The notes beneath the pieces are model-generated. The model saw only the letters and a list, made by a program, of their open reading frames with translations. It ran no database searches and was not told where the DNA came from. From an uncultured Acetatifactor sp. (GTDB lineage Bacteria; Bacillota; Clostridia; Lachnospirales; Lachnospiraceae): a DNA stretch of 64,000 nucleotides. How positions within the stretch are numbered: the stretch's first letter is position 1; each line of letters starts with the position of its first letter. The position numbers were made by a program, and so were the translations under genes. Location: assembly GCA_944384205.1 (NCBI GenBank), contig CALWSL010000002.1, positions 163,176 to 227,175 of the forward strand, in the 5' to 3' direction. Of the stretch, positions 44,614 to 54,038 are shown piece after piece.

Positions 44614-44757
44614 TTATTTCATCTTTTCACAACTCTGATTACCTACTGTACAGGATGTCTTGCAAGCAGACTGACAGGAAGTCTGGCACTCTCCGCAGCC
44701 ACCCTTCTTCATGGATTCCTTTAAATCTCTTGTTGTTAAAGTCTTAATATGTTTCAT
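44614..44757 (-). CDS. scfA: SCIFF ribosomal peptide precursor
   Basis: Precursor peptide of the Six-Cys-In-Forty-Five family. The 47-residue peptide starts MKHIKTLTTRDLKESMKKGG, a leader-like part, and ends with six Cys in the core (GCGECQTSCQSACKTSC and QSCEK). Its maturase is next door. The ATG at 44757 follows GAAAGGTGTG; an upstream ATG at 44823 in frame would add 22 non-conserved residues. The peptide is nearly universal in Clostridia, yet its role is not settled. Confidence 0.95.
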   Translation of the reverse strand: MKHIKTLTTRDLKESMKKGGCGECQTSCQSACKTSCTVGNQSCEKMK

Positions 44758-44879
44758 ATGAATAACACACCTTTCTTTCCCTTTAAAAAGTATATGACTG
44801 ATAAATCTTCTGTAGTATACCACATATTTCGTAATTGTAAAAGGGTTTTTTATGATTTTGTGTCTTTTTTATGCCATTT

Positions 44880-45257
44880 TCAGCTTAACATTCCGCCCAG
44901 CATACCTCCTCCGGCGCACAAAACCATAGTCGTCAAAAAGGAATTTCCCAGGTCCCCTACATTTCCATTCACCATCAGGGATACCGCCAGCAGTACCAGA
45001 AAGTATAAGCCGCCCATAAGCAGTCCCCATAAAAATTTTCTGTTCTGCATTTTTCTTCCTGTGACAAAACCTGCAAAAAATGTGGCAGCCACATAGATTA
45101 CAATAATCGCGATTGATACAACTTTTTCCGTCAATCCGAATTTATACAGCAAAAATGCCATTATCAGCAGGCATATTGCCGTTAATATGTAAGAAAACAA
45201 CAGACTTTTTAATAAGAACAAAACCGGCACGTTCCTCTCAGCATTCCCTTTGTCCAT
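44880..45257 (-). CDS. TIGR04086-family membrane protein
   Basis: Small 125-residue protein with four hydrophobic helices (FSYILTAICLLIMAFLLYKF, VSIAIIVIYVAATFFAGFV, LLMGGLYFLVLLAVSLMV and FLTTMVLCAGGGMLGGML). FVTGRKMQNRKFLWGLLMGG and the Gly-rich end match the family commonly found before scfA in Clostridia. Function is unknown; its constant nearness to SCIFF and SecDF suggests an envelope role. It is divergent from the CNNM-type gene, with the -35 of the latter in the gap. Confidence 0.85.
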   Translation of the reverse strand: MDKGNAERNVPVLFLLKSLLFSYILTAICLLIMAFLLYKFGLTEKVVSIAIIVIYVAATFFAGFVTGRKMQNRKFLWGLLMGGLYFLVLLAVSLMVNGNVGDLGNSFLTTMVLCAGGGMLGGMLS

Positions 45258-45324
45258 AATTCCTCCTTGATTATTTTACACACTTTTTCTTATGTAAAAA
45301 TTATATTCAATTACCTCGAAAAAC

Positions 45325-45352
45325 TTGACAACTACTTTCCACATGTTGTATA
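45325..45352 (+). promoter_or_regulatory. Promoter of the CNNM/HlyC-type gene
   Basis: TTGACA (45325-45330), 16-bp spacer, TGTATA (45347-45352), 58 bp before the TTG start. Confidence 0.7.
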
Positions 45353-45410
45353 TTTGATATCACTATTAACAATTAACTTTTTATACTTTTAAAAAAGGAG
45401 TGATTTTTTC

Positions 45411-46718
45411 TTGGATACCCCCGGTGTCATACAATTGATTATTCTTGTAGTTCTTATTATTCTATCTGCTTTTTTTTCTTCTGCAGAGACAGCTCTCTCC
45501 ACGGTAAATCGTGTCAGAATGCGTGCTCTTGAAGAAGAAGGCAACAAAAAAGCCGCCAAAGTCAACAAAATTCTTGACCAATACAACAAAATGATAAGCA
45601 GCATTTTAATAGGAAATAATGTCGTAAATCTCTCCGCATCTTCTCTGGCAACAACACTTGCCCTGCGAATCAGCGTCCCTGTTGGTATTGCAACCGGTAT
45701 TCTGACTGTCGTTGTTTTACTTTGCGGTGAAATTCTTCCTAAAACATGGGCTGTGCTCTATTCCGAAAAGCTGTCCCTGCTATACAGCAGCGTTATTTAT
45801 GTGCTGATACAGCTTTTAACCCCGGTTATTTTTATTGTGGACAAGATATCCAGCGGATTTTTACGTCTGCTGCATGTGGATCCCAACAAAAAAGCAAATC
45901 CCATGACAGAGAGTGAGTTGAAAACCTATGTGGATGTCAGCCATGAGGACGGTGTTATTGAATCTGAAGAAAGAGAAATGATTTATAATGTATTTGACTT
46001 CTCTGACGCGCTTGCAAAAGACGTTATGATTCCACGTATCAATATGGTAACCGTGGATGTCAACGATTCCTATGAAAAGGTGCTTGATGTTTTCAGAGAA
46101 TCCATGTATACCAGACTTCCCGTATACCAGGAGGACAAAGACAATATTATCGGTCTTATTAATATAAAGGATTTTATTCTGACACAGGAAAAATCCGATT
46201 TCAGTGTAAAAAATATACTGCGTGACGCCCATTATACATACGAGTACAAAAAGATTGCAGACTTAATGTATGAGCTTCGCGAAAAAACAATGAATGTATC
46301 CTTCGTCCTGAATGAGTACGGCGCTACCGTAGGTATGATTACGCTGGAAGATCTTCTGGAAGAAATTGTGGGCGAAATCCGTGATGAATATGATGAAGAT
46401 GAGGAGGAACTGATTCAGGAAATTGATGATTACTCCTACCTTGTAGAAGGAAGCATGAAGCTTGATGATATTAACGATGCGCTGAGTACAAATCTGGACA
46501 GTGAAGATTATGATTCCATCGGCGGAATTATTATTGAGCAGCTTGACCGCCTTCCTGAGGATGGTGAAGAAGTAACCCTGAAAAACGGTATCCGGTTAAA
46601 GGTACAGGGAATTGACCAGAATCGAATCACGAAGGTATTACTGACCCTGCCGGAAACGGAGGATACCTCTGAAGAATCTGACAAAGAAGAGCATCCGTTA
46701 TCGCACAACGGAAAATAA
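45411..46718 (+). CDS. CNNM/CorC-HlyC type membrane transporter with CBS pair
   Basis: Probable divalent cation (Mg/Co) exporter. The 435 residues comprise a DUF21 membrane domain (IILVVLIILSAFFSSAETAL then three more helices), a cytoplasmic CBS pair (LAKDVMIPRINMVTVDVNDS and IADLMYELREKTMNVSFVLN), the acidic linker EIRDEYDEDEEELIQEIDDY and a C-terminal CorC_HlyC domain (SIGGIIIEQLDRLPEDGEEV). Family name hemolysin is historical. The TTG start follows AAGGAG at somewhat long spacing. It is monocistronic, with a promoter and a terminator of its own. Confidence 0.9.
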   Translation: MDTPGVIQLIILVVLIILSAFFSSAETALSTVNRVRMRALEEEGNKKAAKVNKILDQYNKMISSILIGNNVVNLSASSLATTLALRISVPVGIATGILTVVVLLCGEILPKTWAVLYSEKLSLLYSSVIYVLIQLLTPVIFIVDKISSGFLRLLHVDPNKKANPMTESELKTYVDVSHEDGVIESEEREMIYNVFDFSDALAKDVMIPRINMVTVDVNDSYEKVLDVFRESMYTRLPVYQEDKDNIIGLINIKDFILTQEKSDFSVKNILRDAHYTYEYKKIADLMYELREKTMNVSFVLNEYGATVGMITLEDLLEEIVGEIRDEYDEDEEELIQEIDDYSYLVEGSMKLDDINDALSTNLDSEDYDSIGGIIIEQLDRLPEDGEEVTLKNGIRLKVQGIDQNRITKVLLTLPETEDTSEESDKEEHPLSHNGK

Positions 46719-46729
46719 GATGCGGCGGA

Positions 46730-46770
46730 CGCAAAAATGGCTTCGGTTCATGAGACCGAAGCCATTTGCG
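46730..46770. terminator. Bidirectional terminator between convergent genes
   Basis: AAATGGCTTCGGT and ACCGAAGCCATTT are perfect 13-bp arms with a seven-base loop, and the flanking CGCAAA/TTTGCG extends the stem over a two-base bulge. It separates the CNNM-type gene from phoR. Confidence 0.88.
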
Positions 46771-46782
46771 TATCTGAGGTTA

Positions 46783-48099
46783 TTACGAAAATATAACCGT
46801 TATAACAGTCCCCTTTCCCACCTCGCTGACAAGCTCCATTTTGGCATTGTGTTTTGCAATGATATGCTTGACAATGGCAAGTCCAAGTCCCGTTCCTCCG
46901 GTGGATTTGGAGCGGCTTTTATCCACTCTGTAAAATCTTTCAAAGATGCGCTCCTGATGTTCCTTGGGAATACCTATGCCGGTATCCCGTACCACCAAAA
47001 CAGTGTCATGGTGCCTGGGATATACCTCCACTTCCACCTTGCCACCCTCATTATTATATCGGATTGCATTATCACACAGATTGTATAATACCTCTTCTAT
47101 CATCTGTTTATTGCCGTTGATATAGCAGTCGCAGCCGCTGATGGAAATCGTTACGCCATGCTTCTCCGCATTCATTCTGAGCATTTCCACACAGGTATCC
47201 GCCAACTGGTACAGATTCAGCCGCTCAAAGGCTACCTCCTCCTCTGTTCCGTCCAACTCGGACAGGCGGATAATATCATTTATCAACGTAAGCAGTCGCT
47301 TGGAACTACTGTGAATCCCTTTGGCAAACCGTATCACATCCGCATCGGACGCCATTCCCGTCTCAATCAGCTCCGCATACCCCGATATGGAAGTCAGCGG
47401 CGTTTTCAGCTCATGAGACACATTAGCGGTAAATTCCTGCCTCATTTTAGCGCTCTTTAAAATATTCTGGTGCTGTTCCTGTATCATATTGACAAAAGGC
47501 GTCAATTCCTCATAATCCGTCACGTCCTGCCCCTCGTCGAGATTCTCTGCCAATCTTTCAATCGGACGAATTAATTTTGCCGTCAGGAAATGCGCCAGTA
47601 CCATGGAAAAAAAGAACAGAAGCAAAAGTACTGCAACCATACTCAGCATACCTCTTGTGAATATACTGTAAATATTTCCCGCATCCTTCGCAACGCGAAG
47701 CACGCCTCCATTGTCCAGACGGGCTGCATAATAAAACGTACTTTGAGATAAGGTCTGCGATTTTCTTACCGCATAGCCTTCCCCCTCCTGAAGCGCTTCT
47801 ATAATCTCAGGGCGCTCACTGTGGTTTTCCATCTGACTGGAATCTGCCGCATTATCATAAATAACCTGACCTTCTGTTCCGATAAGCGTAATACGGATTT
47901 CCTGTTCTGACAGCTTCCTGCTGAATTCCTCCAATTCTTCCTCTTCTACAGCATTTTTTATCAGAAGCGTATAAGCCTGCAGATCATCTATCACCTGCCA
48001 GCGGAGCAAATCATAATACACGACTGTAATCAGCAGCGTTGTACAGAAAATTGCTATTGCAGCAATCAGCATCAGCATTTGATTTATTTTTTTCTTCAT
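46783..48099 (-). CDS. phoR: Phosphate-sensing histidine kinase PhoR
   Basis: Membrane histidine kinase of the phosphate regulon. Two membrane helices (MLMLIAAIAIFCTTLLITVV and MLSMVAVLLLLFFFSMVLAH) flank an extracellular domain, followed by a HAMP-like region. The kinase core has FTANVSHELKTPLTSISGYA with the phospho-His, LYNLCDNAIRYNNEGG (N box), VVRDTGIGIPKEH (G1) and GTGLGLAIVKH (G2). It lies 13 bp after phoP and at the end of the Pi operon. Context makes phosphate sensing likely; sequence alone gives only the PhoR-like class. Confidence 0.88.
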   Translation of the reverse strand: MKKKINQMLMLIAAIAIFCTTLLITVVYYDLLRWQVIDDLQAYTLLIKNAVEEEELEEFSRKLSEQEIRITLIGTEGQVIYDNAADSSQMENHSERPEIIEALQEGEGYAVRKSQTLSQSTFYYAARLDNGGVLRVAKDAGNIYSIFTRGMLSMVAVLLLLFFFSMVLAHFLTAKLIRPIERLAENLDEGQDVTDYEELTPFVNMIQEQHQNILKSAKMRQEFTANVSHELKTPLTSISGYAELIETGMASDADVIRFAKGIHSSSKRLLTLINDIIRLSELDGTEEEVAFERLNLYQLADTCVEMLRMNAEKHGVTISISGCDCYINGNKQMIEEVLYNLCDNAIRYNNEGGKVEVEVYPRHHDTVLVVRDTGIGIPKEHQERIFERFYRVDKSRSKSTGGTGLGLAIVKHIIAKHNAKMELVSEVGKGTVITVIFS

Positions 48100-48112
48100 A
48101 ACAGTCCCTTTT

Positions 48113-48790
48113 TCAGGTATTCATAATATAACCTACATTTCTTACCGTCTTTATCATGCTTCCCTCTTCTTTTAATTTCTGTCTGAGGGTCTTAATGTGC
48201 ATGTCAAGCGTTCTGGATTCTCCTTCAAAGTCAATTCCCCAGATTCTGTCAAGAATCACTTCTCTGGTCGTTACAATACCTGCATTCGTCATAAGAAGCT
48301 TTAAAAGCTCATATTCCTTGTAAGTAAGTTCGCATGGTTCGCCGTTGACGGACACGGCATGTTTTTCTCTGTCCAATACAATATTTCCCAAACGTAATAT
48401 TTTTTCTTTATCTTCCGGCTTCGCACTTCTGCGCAGCATCGCCTTCACTCTGGATATCAGCTCCATTACGCCGAAAGGCTTTGTCATATAGTCATCCGCA
48501 CCAATGTCAAGCCCCTTCACCTTATCAATCTCCGAGGTCTTGGCTGTTACCATAATGACAGGAATGAGTACGGTATCCTCACGGGAACGAAGCTTTTTTA
48601 CAATGGACAGTCCGTCTTCATCCGGCAGCATGACGTCCAGTAATACCAGGTCAGGGAGCTGCTGCTTCAGCGCACCGTAAAATTCCCCGGCTGTTGAAAA
48701 GCTGGCTACCTTATATCCTATATTCTGTAATGCGAAGGCCTCTATTTCCTGAATATTCTTATCATCCTCCACCACATATATCAGTGCCAT
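48113..48790 (-). CDS. phoP: Phosphate regulon response regulator PhoP/PhoB
   Basis: OmpR-family response regulator. Receiver motifs: YVVEDDKNIQ, LVLLDVMLPDEDGLSI with the phospho-acceptor Asp, and DYMTKPFGVMELISRV with the conserved Lys. The winged helix is at the end (LTYKEYELLKLLMTNAGIVT, LRQKLKEEGSMIKTVRNVG). The start is ATG 48790, just after AAGGGATGAAACG; the frame runs seven codons farther without a ribosome site. It should bind the PHO boxes found at 50680 and 55043. Confidence 0.9.
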   Translation of the reverse strand: MALIYVVEDDKNIQEIEAFALQNIGYKVASFSTAGEFYGALKQQLPDLVLLDVMLPDEDGLSIVKKLRSREDTVLIPVIMVTAKTSEIDKVKGLDIGADDYMTKPFGVMELISRVKAMLRRSAKPEDKEKILRLGNIVLDREKHAVSVNGEPCELTYKEYELLKLLMTNAGIVTTREVILDRIWGIDFEGESRTLDMHIKTLRQKLKEEGSMIKTVRNVGYIMNT

Positions 48791-48851
48791 CGTTTCATCC
48801 CTTTCATACAAATAACTTTATATCAACTCTGCCCGAAACGCAAGTTTCTCT

Positions 48852-50621
48852 TTACGGCAGCATATAGCGTTCTCTGTACGCCATTACCTTTCCTTTGAAA
48901 TCTATATTGTCTTCCTGCCTCAGTTCATCCAGATAGGCATGGGTATCAAATTCGTCCTCACTGACCTCCAGCAGACAAAGCGCAATATTGGAACAGTGAT
49001 CGGATACTCTTTCAAAATTTGTTACCAGATCCGAAAGAATAAATCCCAGCTCTATCGTACATTTTCCTTTGCGCAGACGCTTAATATGACGCTGCTTAAT
49101 ATCAATATTCAGTTCGTCAATGACCTCCTCCAAAGGCTCCACCTGCGCTGCTAACTGCAAATCCTCCTCGCTGAAGCTCAACATCGTAATCTTTAGTATA
49201 TCATGAATGGCTCTCTGCAATACGGCGAGCTCTTCCTGCGCCTTATCCGAAAACTGTAATTTCTTTTCATTCATTTCTTCCGCCGCCTCTTTGATATTGA
49301 GGGCATGATCCGAAATCCGCTCAAAATCGCCGATACTGTGAAGAATCGTATTTAACGTATAATTATCCTTCCCAGACAACGTACGTGAACTGAGCTTCAC
49401 AAGATAACTGCCCAGCTCGTCCTCAAAATGGTCAACCATATCTTCCAGCTCAGCGACCCTTTTCGCTTTCTCCGCATCATAGGTATCCAAAAGCTCCATA
49501 GCCAGATTGATGGATTCCTCTGCAAGTCCCGCCATCGTCACTGCCACATTGCGGCTCTGCTCCACTGCAATAGAAGGGGTGTCCAGAAATCTTACATCCA
49601 GTAAATTCAGCGCCTTATCGCCTTCACTGATTTCAAGAGCCTGATCTTTATCTCTGATAGTAAGGGTTGCCAGCTTCACCAATACATTGGAAAACGGAAG
49701 CAGACAGACGGTTGCCAGCACGTTAAAGCAGCTATGTACCACTGCAATACCAACCGGAGTCGCCGCATCCTGCAGAAAATCAAAATGCACCACTGCATTA
49801 ACAGAATAAAATACTATCATGAATATCGTTGTTCCAATGACATTGAAATATAGGTGAATCAACGCGGCACGTCTCGCATTCTTAGAAGCGCCGATACCGG
49901 AAAGCATCGCCGTTACACAGGTACCGATATTCTGTCCCATGATAATGGGAATTGCCGCACTGTAGGGAACGGCGCCCGTCATACAAAGCGCCTGCAGAAT
50001 ACCCACCGAAGCAGAAGACGACTGTATTACCGCAGTCAGGATAAGTCCTGCCAGCATACCCAGAATCGGATTGGAAAACTTAAGCAAAATGCTGGTGAAT
50101 TCCGGTACGCCACTCAGACCTTCCACGGCGGCGCTCATGGTATCCATACCAAACATTAATACCGCAAATCCCACCATAATGGTTGCGATATTCTTGGATT
50201 GCTCTTTCTTGGAAAATAATATGATTCCCACGCCTATAATAGCCAGAACCGGAGAAAAGGACGAGGGCTTCAGCAGCTGAATCCAAAAAGAAGAGCTGTC
50301 AATTCCCGCAAGACTTAAAATCCATGAAGTAACCGTCGTACCGATATTGGCACCCATAATGATGCCTACCGCCTGTTCCAGCTTCATAATGCCGGAGTTA
50401 ACAAAGCCCACCACCATAACCGTTGTCGCTGACGACGATTGAATGACTGCGGTAACTCCTAAACCCACCAATACTGCTTTAATCCGATTGCTGGTCAGCC
50501 TCTCCAGAATTTTTTCCATTCTTCCGCCTGAAGCTTTGGACAAACCATCTCCCAAAACACTCATTCCATAAAGGAAGAGCGCCAATCCGCCAATCATAGT
50601 AAGAAAATCAAAAAAGCTCAT
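48852..50621 (-). CDS. Na/Pi cotransporter family protein with PhoU-like C-terminus
   Basis: Low-affinity sodium-phosphate cotransporter. The membrane domain has two inverted repeats with the QSSSATT motif (AVIQSSSATTVMVVGFVNSG, AVIQSSSASVGILQALCMTG), each in a re-entrant loop. From about residue 340 a PhoU-like helical domain follows (AGLAEESINLAMELLDTYDA and ISDHALNIKEAAEEMNEKK). ATG 50621 is preferred since GAGAGG precedes it by seven bases; 50663 would add 14 residues. A perfect four-unit PHO box just upstream gives the gene its own phosphate-dependent promoter. Confidence 0.92.
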   Translation of the reverse strand: MSFFDFLTMIGGLALFLYGMSVLGDGLSKASGGRMEKILERLTSNRIKAVLVGLGVTAVIQSSSATTVMVVGFVNSGIMKLEQAVGIIMGANIGTTVTSWILSLAGIDSSSFWIQLLKPSSFSPVLAIIGVGIILFSKKEQSKNIATIMVGFAVLMFGMDTMSAAVEGLSGVPEFTSILLKFSNPILGMLAGLILTAVIQSSSASVGILQALCMTGAVPYSAAIPIIMGQNIGTCVTAMLSGIGASKNARRAALIHLYFNVIGTTIFMIVFYSVNAVVHFDFLQDAATPVGIAVVHSCFNVLATVCLLPFSNVLVKLATLTIRDKDQALEISEGDKALNLLDVRFLDTPSIAVEQSRNVAVTMAGLAEESINLAMELLDTYDAEKAKRVAELEDMVDHFEDELGSYLVKLSSRTLSGKDNYTLNTILHSIGDFERISDHALNIKEAAEEMNEKKLQFSDKAQEELAVLQRAIHDILKITMLSFSEEDLQLAAQVEPLEEVIDELNIDIKQRHIKRLRKGKCTIELGFILSDLVTNFERVSDHCSNIALCLLEVSEDEFDTHAYLDELRQEDNIDFKGKVMAYRERYMLP

Positions 50622-50679
50622 CGTAGTTTCCTCTCTTTTACATAATTCATTGTTTTCAGACAAAACAATACCTTACTTA

Positions 50680-50718
50680 TGTAAAATTTATAACCACGAA
50701 ATGTAAAATCTGTGTAAA
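50680..50718 (-). promoter_or_regulatory. PHO box (PhoP-binding repeats) before the Na/Pi gene
   Basis: Minus-strand TTTACA-type hexamers start every 11 bp: TTTACA (50713-50718), TTTACA (50702-50707), TGGTTA (50691-50696) and TTTACA (50680-50685). Firmicutes PhoP binds TT(A/T)ACA repeats with five-base gaps. The site abuts the phoU stop at 50720. Confidence 0.85.
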
Positions 50719-50719
50719 A

Positions 50720-51385
50720 TCAGTAAAGTTTTACCCCCTGCATATCGCCTGTCATTCTAAAAATTGCCCATTCACCGATATTTACGGCATGATCGCCTAT
50801 CTTTTCCAGATATTTTGCAACCATCAGATAGTCCACAACCTTATCGGCATCCAGCGTCTGACCCTGAATAGCGTTCATCATTTTTTCCTTCACCTGATTA
50901 AATAAATCATCGACGACATCATCCCGTTCAATCACCGCTCTGGCAGCTTCCTCCGAACCCTCCACGAAAGCTTCCACAGCTTCATGAAGCATATCCTTTG
51001 CCTCCTCCATCATTGCAGATAACAAAACTTCATATTCTCCGTCGGTCACAATTCTGTCCATACGCAGATAGAGCTCTGAAATGTCTGAAACGTGATCGCC
51101 TATCCGCTCAATATCCGTTACCACCTTTAATACCGCAGAAACCAGACGCAAGTCTCTCGCCACCGGCTGCTGGGTAGTCAGAATTGTCAGACATTTTGCT
51201 TCAATGCTCCTCTGCATATCTACAATCTGTCTGTCATTGTCCAGCAACAGCTTCAAAGTCTCACGGTCATTTTTCTTTACGGCATACACCAGACGGTCAT
51301 AGCTGATTTCCGTTCTTTCACTCATTTCCGTCACTTTATTCTTTAATATTTCCAGTTCCTGATCAAAAAAAACTCTGGGCGCCAT
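50720..51385 (-). CDS. phoU: Phosphate transport regulator PhoU
   Basis: Cytoplasmic regulator that links Pst transport to the PhoR kinase. The 221 residues form two three-helix bundles with the repeated E(D)xxxD-type metal motifs: VVTDIERIGDHVSDISELY and AKYLEKIGDHAVNIGEWAIF. The start MAPRVFFDQELEILKNKVTE is normal. It lies 48 bp after pstB. No oddities. Confidence 0.94.
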   Translation of the reverse strand: MAPRVFFDQELEILKNKVTEMSERTEISYDRLVYAVKKNDRETLKLLLDNDRQIVDMQRSIEAKCLTILTTQQPVARDLRLVSAVLKVVTDIERIGDHVSDISELYLRMDRIVTDGEYEVLLSAMMEEAKDMLHEAVEAFVEGSEEAARAVIERDDVVDDLFNQVKEKMMNAIQGQTLDADKVVDYLMVAKYLEKIGDHAVNIGEWAIFRMTGDMQGVKLY

Positions 51386-51432
51386 TCTTTTTCCTCGCTT
51401 TCCATGTTACACTTACTTTTTTACGCAGTCTT

Positions 51433-52191
51433 TTAACCAAATCGTCCCGTAATATAATCTTCCGTTCTCTTATCCTGTGGTCTTGCAAAAATTTCCTGCG
51501 TCCGGTTCATTTCAACCACTTCACCCACCAGAAAAAATGCCGTATCATCAGATACGCGGGCTGCCTGCTGCATATTGTGGGTTACAATTACCACCGTATA
51601 TTTTTTCTTAAGGCTTTCCATCAGTTCTTCAATTTTTAAGGTAGAGATAGGGTCAAGCGCAGAAGTGGGCTCATCCATCAAAAGAACCTCCGGTTCCACT
51701 GCCAGCGCTCTTGCAATACAAAGCCGCTGCTGTTGTCCGCCGGAAAGTCCCAGAGCAGATTTCTTTAATCTATCCTTAACCTCATCATAAATAGCGGCGC
51801 CACGCAACGCGTTTTCCACAATTTCATCTAACCTGGCTTTATTTTTAATGCCGTGCAGTCTGGGACCATAAGCAATATTGTCATAGATGGACATGGGAAA
51901 AGGATTGGGCTGCTGGAATACCATGCCTACCTTCTTGCGCAGAAGTGTGGTATCTACATTTTTATCATAAATATTTTCACCATCCAGTATAATCTGTCCT
52001 TCAATTCTGGCACAGTCCACCAAGTCATTCATCCGATTCAGGCATTTTAAAAAAGTAGACTTACCGCAGCCGCTGGGACCGATAAAAGCAGTAATCGCAT
52101 GATCCCTGATTTCCATATTAACATCTTTCAATGCGTGATTGTCCCCATAGTGGAGATTCAGATTTTTTACTGATATTTTACTGTTATCCAT
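51433..52191 (-). CDS. pstB: Phosphate ABC transporter ATP-binding protein PstB
   Basis: ATPase of the high-affinity phosphate importer. The 252 residues have [20 protein letters not shown] (Walker A), [20 protein letters not shown] (a PstB-specific segment), [18 protein letters not shown] (signature), [15 protein letters not shown] (Walker B) and VTHNMQQA. The C-terminal [18 protein letters not shown] is typical of PstB. It follows pstA by 15 bp. Confidence 0.96.
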   Translation of the reverse strand: MDNSKISVKNLNLHYGDNHALKDVNMEIRDHAITAFIGPSGCGKSTFLKCLNRMNDLVDCARIEGQIILDGENIYDKNVDTTLLRKKVGMVFQQPNPFPMSIYDNIAYGPRLHGIKNKARLDEIVENALRGAAIYDEVKDRLKKSALGLSGGQQQRLCIARALAVEPEVLLMDEPTSALDPISTLKIEELMESLKKKYTVVIVTHNMQQAARVSDDTAFFLVGEVVEMNRTQEIFARPQDKRTEDYITGRFG

Positions 52192-52206
52192 AAGTTGCCT
52201 CCATCT

Positions 52207-53094
52207 TTAGCCTTTTTTCAATTTTCCAGCCGTCAGCTTTGTCAGCAGATTTAATATAAAGACAATAATAAGCAGCACACAGCCGATACCAAATGCCGTG
52301 TCATACTTTCCATTCTGCATCTGTAAATAAAGCTGAATCGTCAGAGTTCCGCCTGATTCAAACACCTTTGAACCCAATTTACCGAGATTATCCGCAATGC
52401 TGTCGGTAAATCGCGGCAGTCTGTAATCGCTTCCCGCAGTGAACAATAATGCCGCGGACTCTCCTACGATACGCCCCAGTGCCAGAATGATACCGGTGAC
52501 AATACCGGGCATGGCAGAAGGCAGCAAAATCGTACGAATCATATACCACTTGGTAGCACCCATTCCCAGCGCTCCGCTGCGATAGCTGTCCGGCACCGTG
52601 CGCAGGGCTTCCTGCGTATTTCTGGTAATCAGCGGAAGCACCATCAGCGTCAGTGTGAAGGAGCCTGTCAGAATGGAATAGCTGAGTCCTAATGTTTCAC
52701 CGAAAAAAATCATACCAAACAGACCAAATATAACAGAAGGAATTCCGGAGAGCGTCTCTGTGGTAAACTCAATCAGGGAAACAATTTTGCCCGGTTTCGC
52801 ATACTCGTTTAAATAGATAGCCGAACCCACACCGATGGGTGTGGCTATCAACAGCGTAATTACAATAATATATAACGTATTTACCAGATTGCCCAAAATA
52901 CCCGTTGTCTGTTTCTGCGCACTGGTAACTGTTGTTAAGAAGCTCCATGTAACTGTGCGAAAACCTTTATAAAATACATACCCGATAATTCCGATAAGCA
53001 GAGCTACCGCAATGAATGCCGACACATAAATTGCCGCTTTCTGCAGCATATCCACGGGACGCCTTTTTTTAACCATCAATGTGCCACTATTCAT
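52207..53094 (-). CDS. pstA: Phosphate ABC transporter permease PstA
   Basis: Membrane subunit of the importer. The 295 residues hold six hydrophobic helices. The coupling loop reads SYRSGALGMGATKWYMIRTI, with RTILLPSAMPGIVTGIILA. IGVGSAIYLNEYAKPG and FTETLSGIPSVIFGLFGM are PstA/PstC family features. It overlaps pstC by eight bases. Confidence 0.94.
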   Translation of the reverse strand: MNSGTLMVKKRRPVDMLQKAAIYVSAFIAVALLIGIIGYVFYKGFRTVTWSFLTTVTSAQKQTTGILGNLVNTLYIIVITLLIATPIGVGSAIYLNEYAKPGKIVSLIEFTTETLSGIPSVIFGLFGMIFFGETLGLSYSILTGSFTLTLMVLPLITRNTQEALRTVPDSYRSGALGMGATKWYMIRTILLPSAMPGIVTGIILALGRIVGESAALLFTAGSDYRLPRFTDSIADNLGKLGSKVFESGGTLTIQLYLQMQNGKYDTAFGIGCVLLIIVFILNLLTKLTAGKLKKG

Positions 53095-54025
53095 GTTCCA
53101 CTGCTCCTTTCTTCAAAATGCTGTTCAGTGCAACATTAATTATCATAATAAAGACAAACAGCACAAGTCCGATTGTGAAGAGCACCTGTCTGTGAGTACC
53201 CTGGGAATATCCCATTTCACTGACAATCGCTGTAGTCAGGAAACGCACGGAATTAAACGGCAGCGGCATATTAACGCTGCTTCCCGATACCAGCGTAATC
53301 GCCATCGCTTCACCGATTGCTCTTCCCACTCCCAACACGATAGCCGTAACAATACCCGATTTCGCCGCAGGAAGTATCATACGGAATATGGTCTGCATAT
53401 GAGATGCCCCGAGCGCCAGAGACGCCGCTTTAATACTTGGATGTACGGCGCGGATGGAGGTCTCGCTGATATTGATTACGGTGGGCAGTATCATAATTGC
53501 CAATACAATGACTGCGGACAGAAGGTTGGCTCCTCCGGTAAACTGATGCGTTTTGGAGTCTTTAAATACCCATAATTCTATTTTGTACATGAAAGGATTC
53601 AGCAGGTAAATACCCAGCAGTCCATATACCACGGAAGGAATACCTGCCAGAAGCTCTACTGCCGGCTTTACAACCATGGCAAGCTTTTTATTTGCCACCT
53701 CCGCCAGAAATACGGCGGTCAAAACGCCAATCGGTACACCGATCAGAATCGCCAGCGCGGTGCCGACGATTGAAGTAAGAATAACATAAAGAATTCCGAA
53801 ACTCGGTTCTGCCGCCGTGGGCTGCCAGACAGTACTGAACAGAAGTTCCTTAATCCCCACCTTAAAGATGGCGGGGGTGCCGCTGATAATCATATATAAG
53901 GTAATAGAAACCACCGCAAGAACAGCGAAGAAGGCACAAATAGTAAAGATTATTTGTGCCACAGTTTCTACCACCGCTTTATTTTTCTTATTTCCTGATA
54001 TAGAAGCGTATGTTTCAACTTTCAT
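53087..54025 (-). CDS. pstC: Phosphate ABC transporter permease PstC
   Basis: Membrane subunit partnering PstA. The 312 residues have six helices, with AVELLAGIPSVVYGLLGIYL and the coupling loop SIKAASLALGASHMQTIFRM before ILPAAKSGIVTAIVLGVGRA. It starts 13 bp after pstS and overlaps pstA, in the standard operon order. Confidence 0.94.
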   Translation of the reverse strand: MKVETYASISGNKKNKAVVETVAQIIFTICAFFAVLAVVSITLYMIISGTPAIFKVGIKELLFSTVWQPTAAEPSFGILYVILTSIVGTALAILIGVPIGVLTAVFLAEVANKKLAMVVKPAVELLAGIPSVVYGLLGIYLLNPFMYKIELWVFKDSKTHQFTGGANLLSAVIVLAIMILPTVINISETSIRAVHPSIKAASLALGASHMQTIFRMILPAAKSGIVTAIVLGVGRAIGEAMAITLVSGSSVNMPLPFNSVRFLTTAIVSEMGYSQGTHRQVLFTIGLVLFVFIMIINVALNSILKKGAVEHE

Positions 54026-54038
54026 CGCTTTCGTCCCT

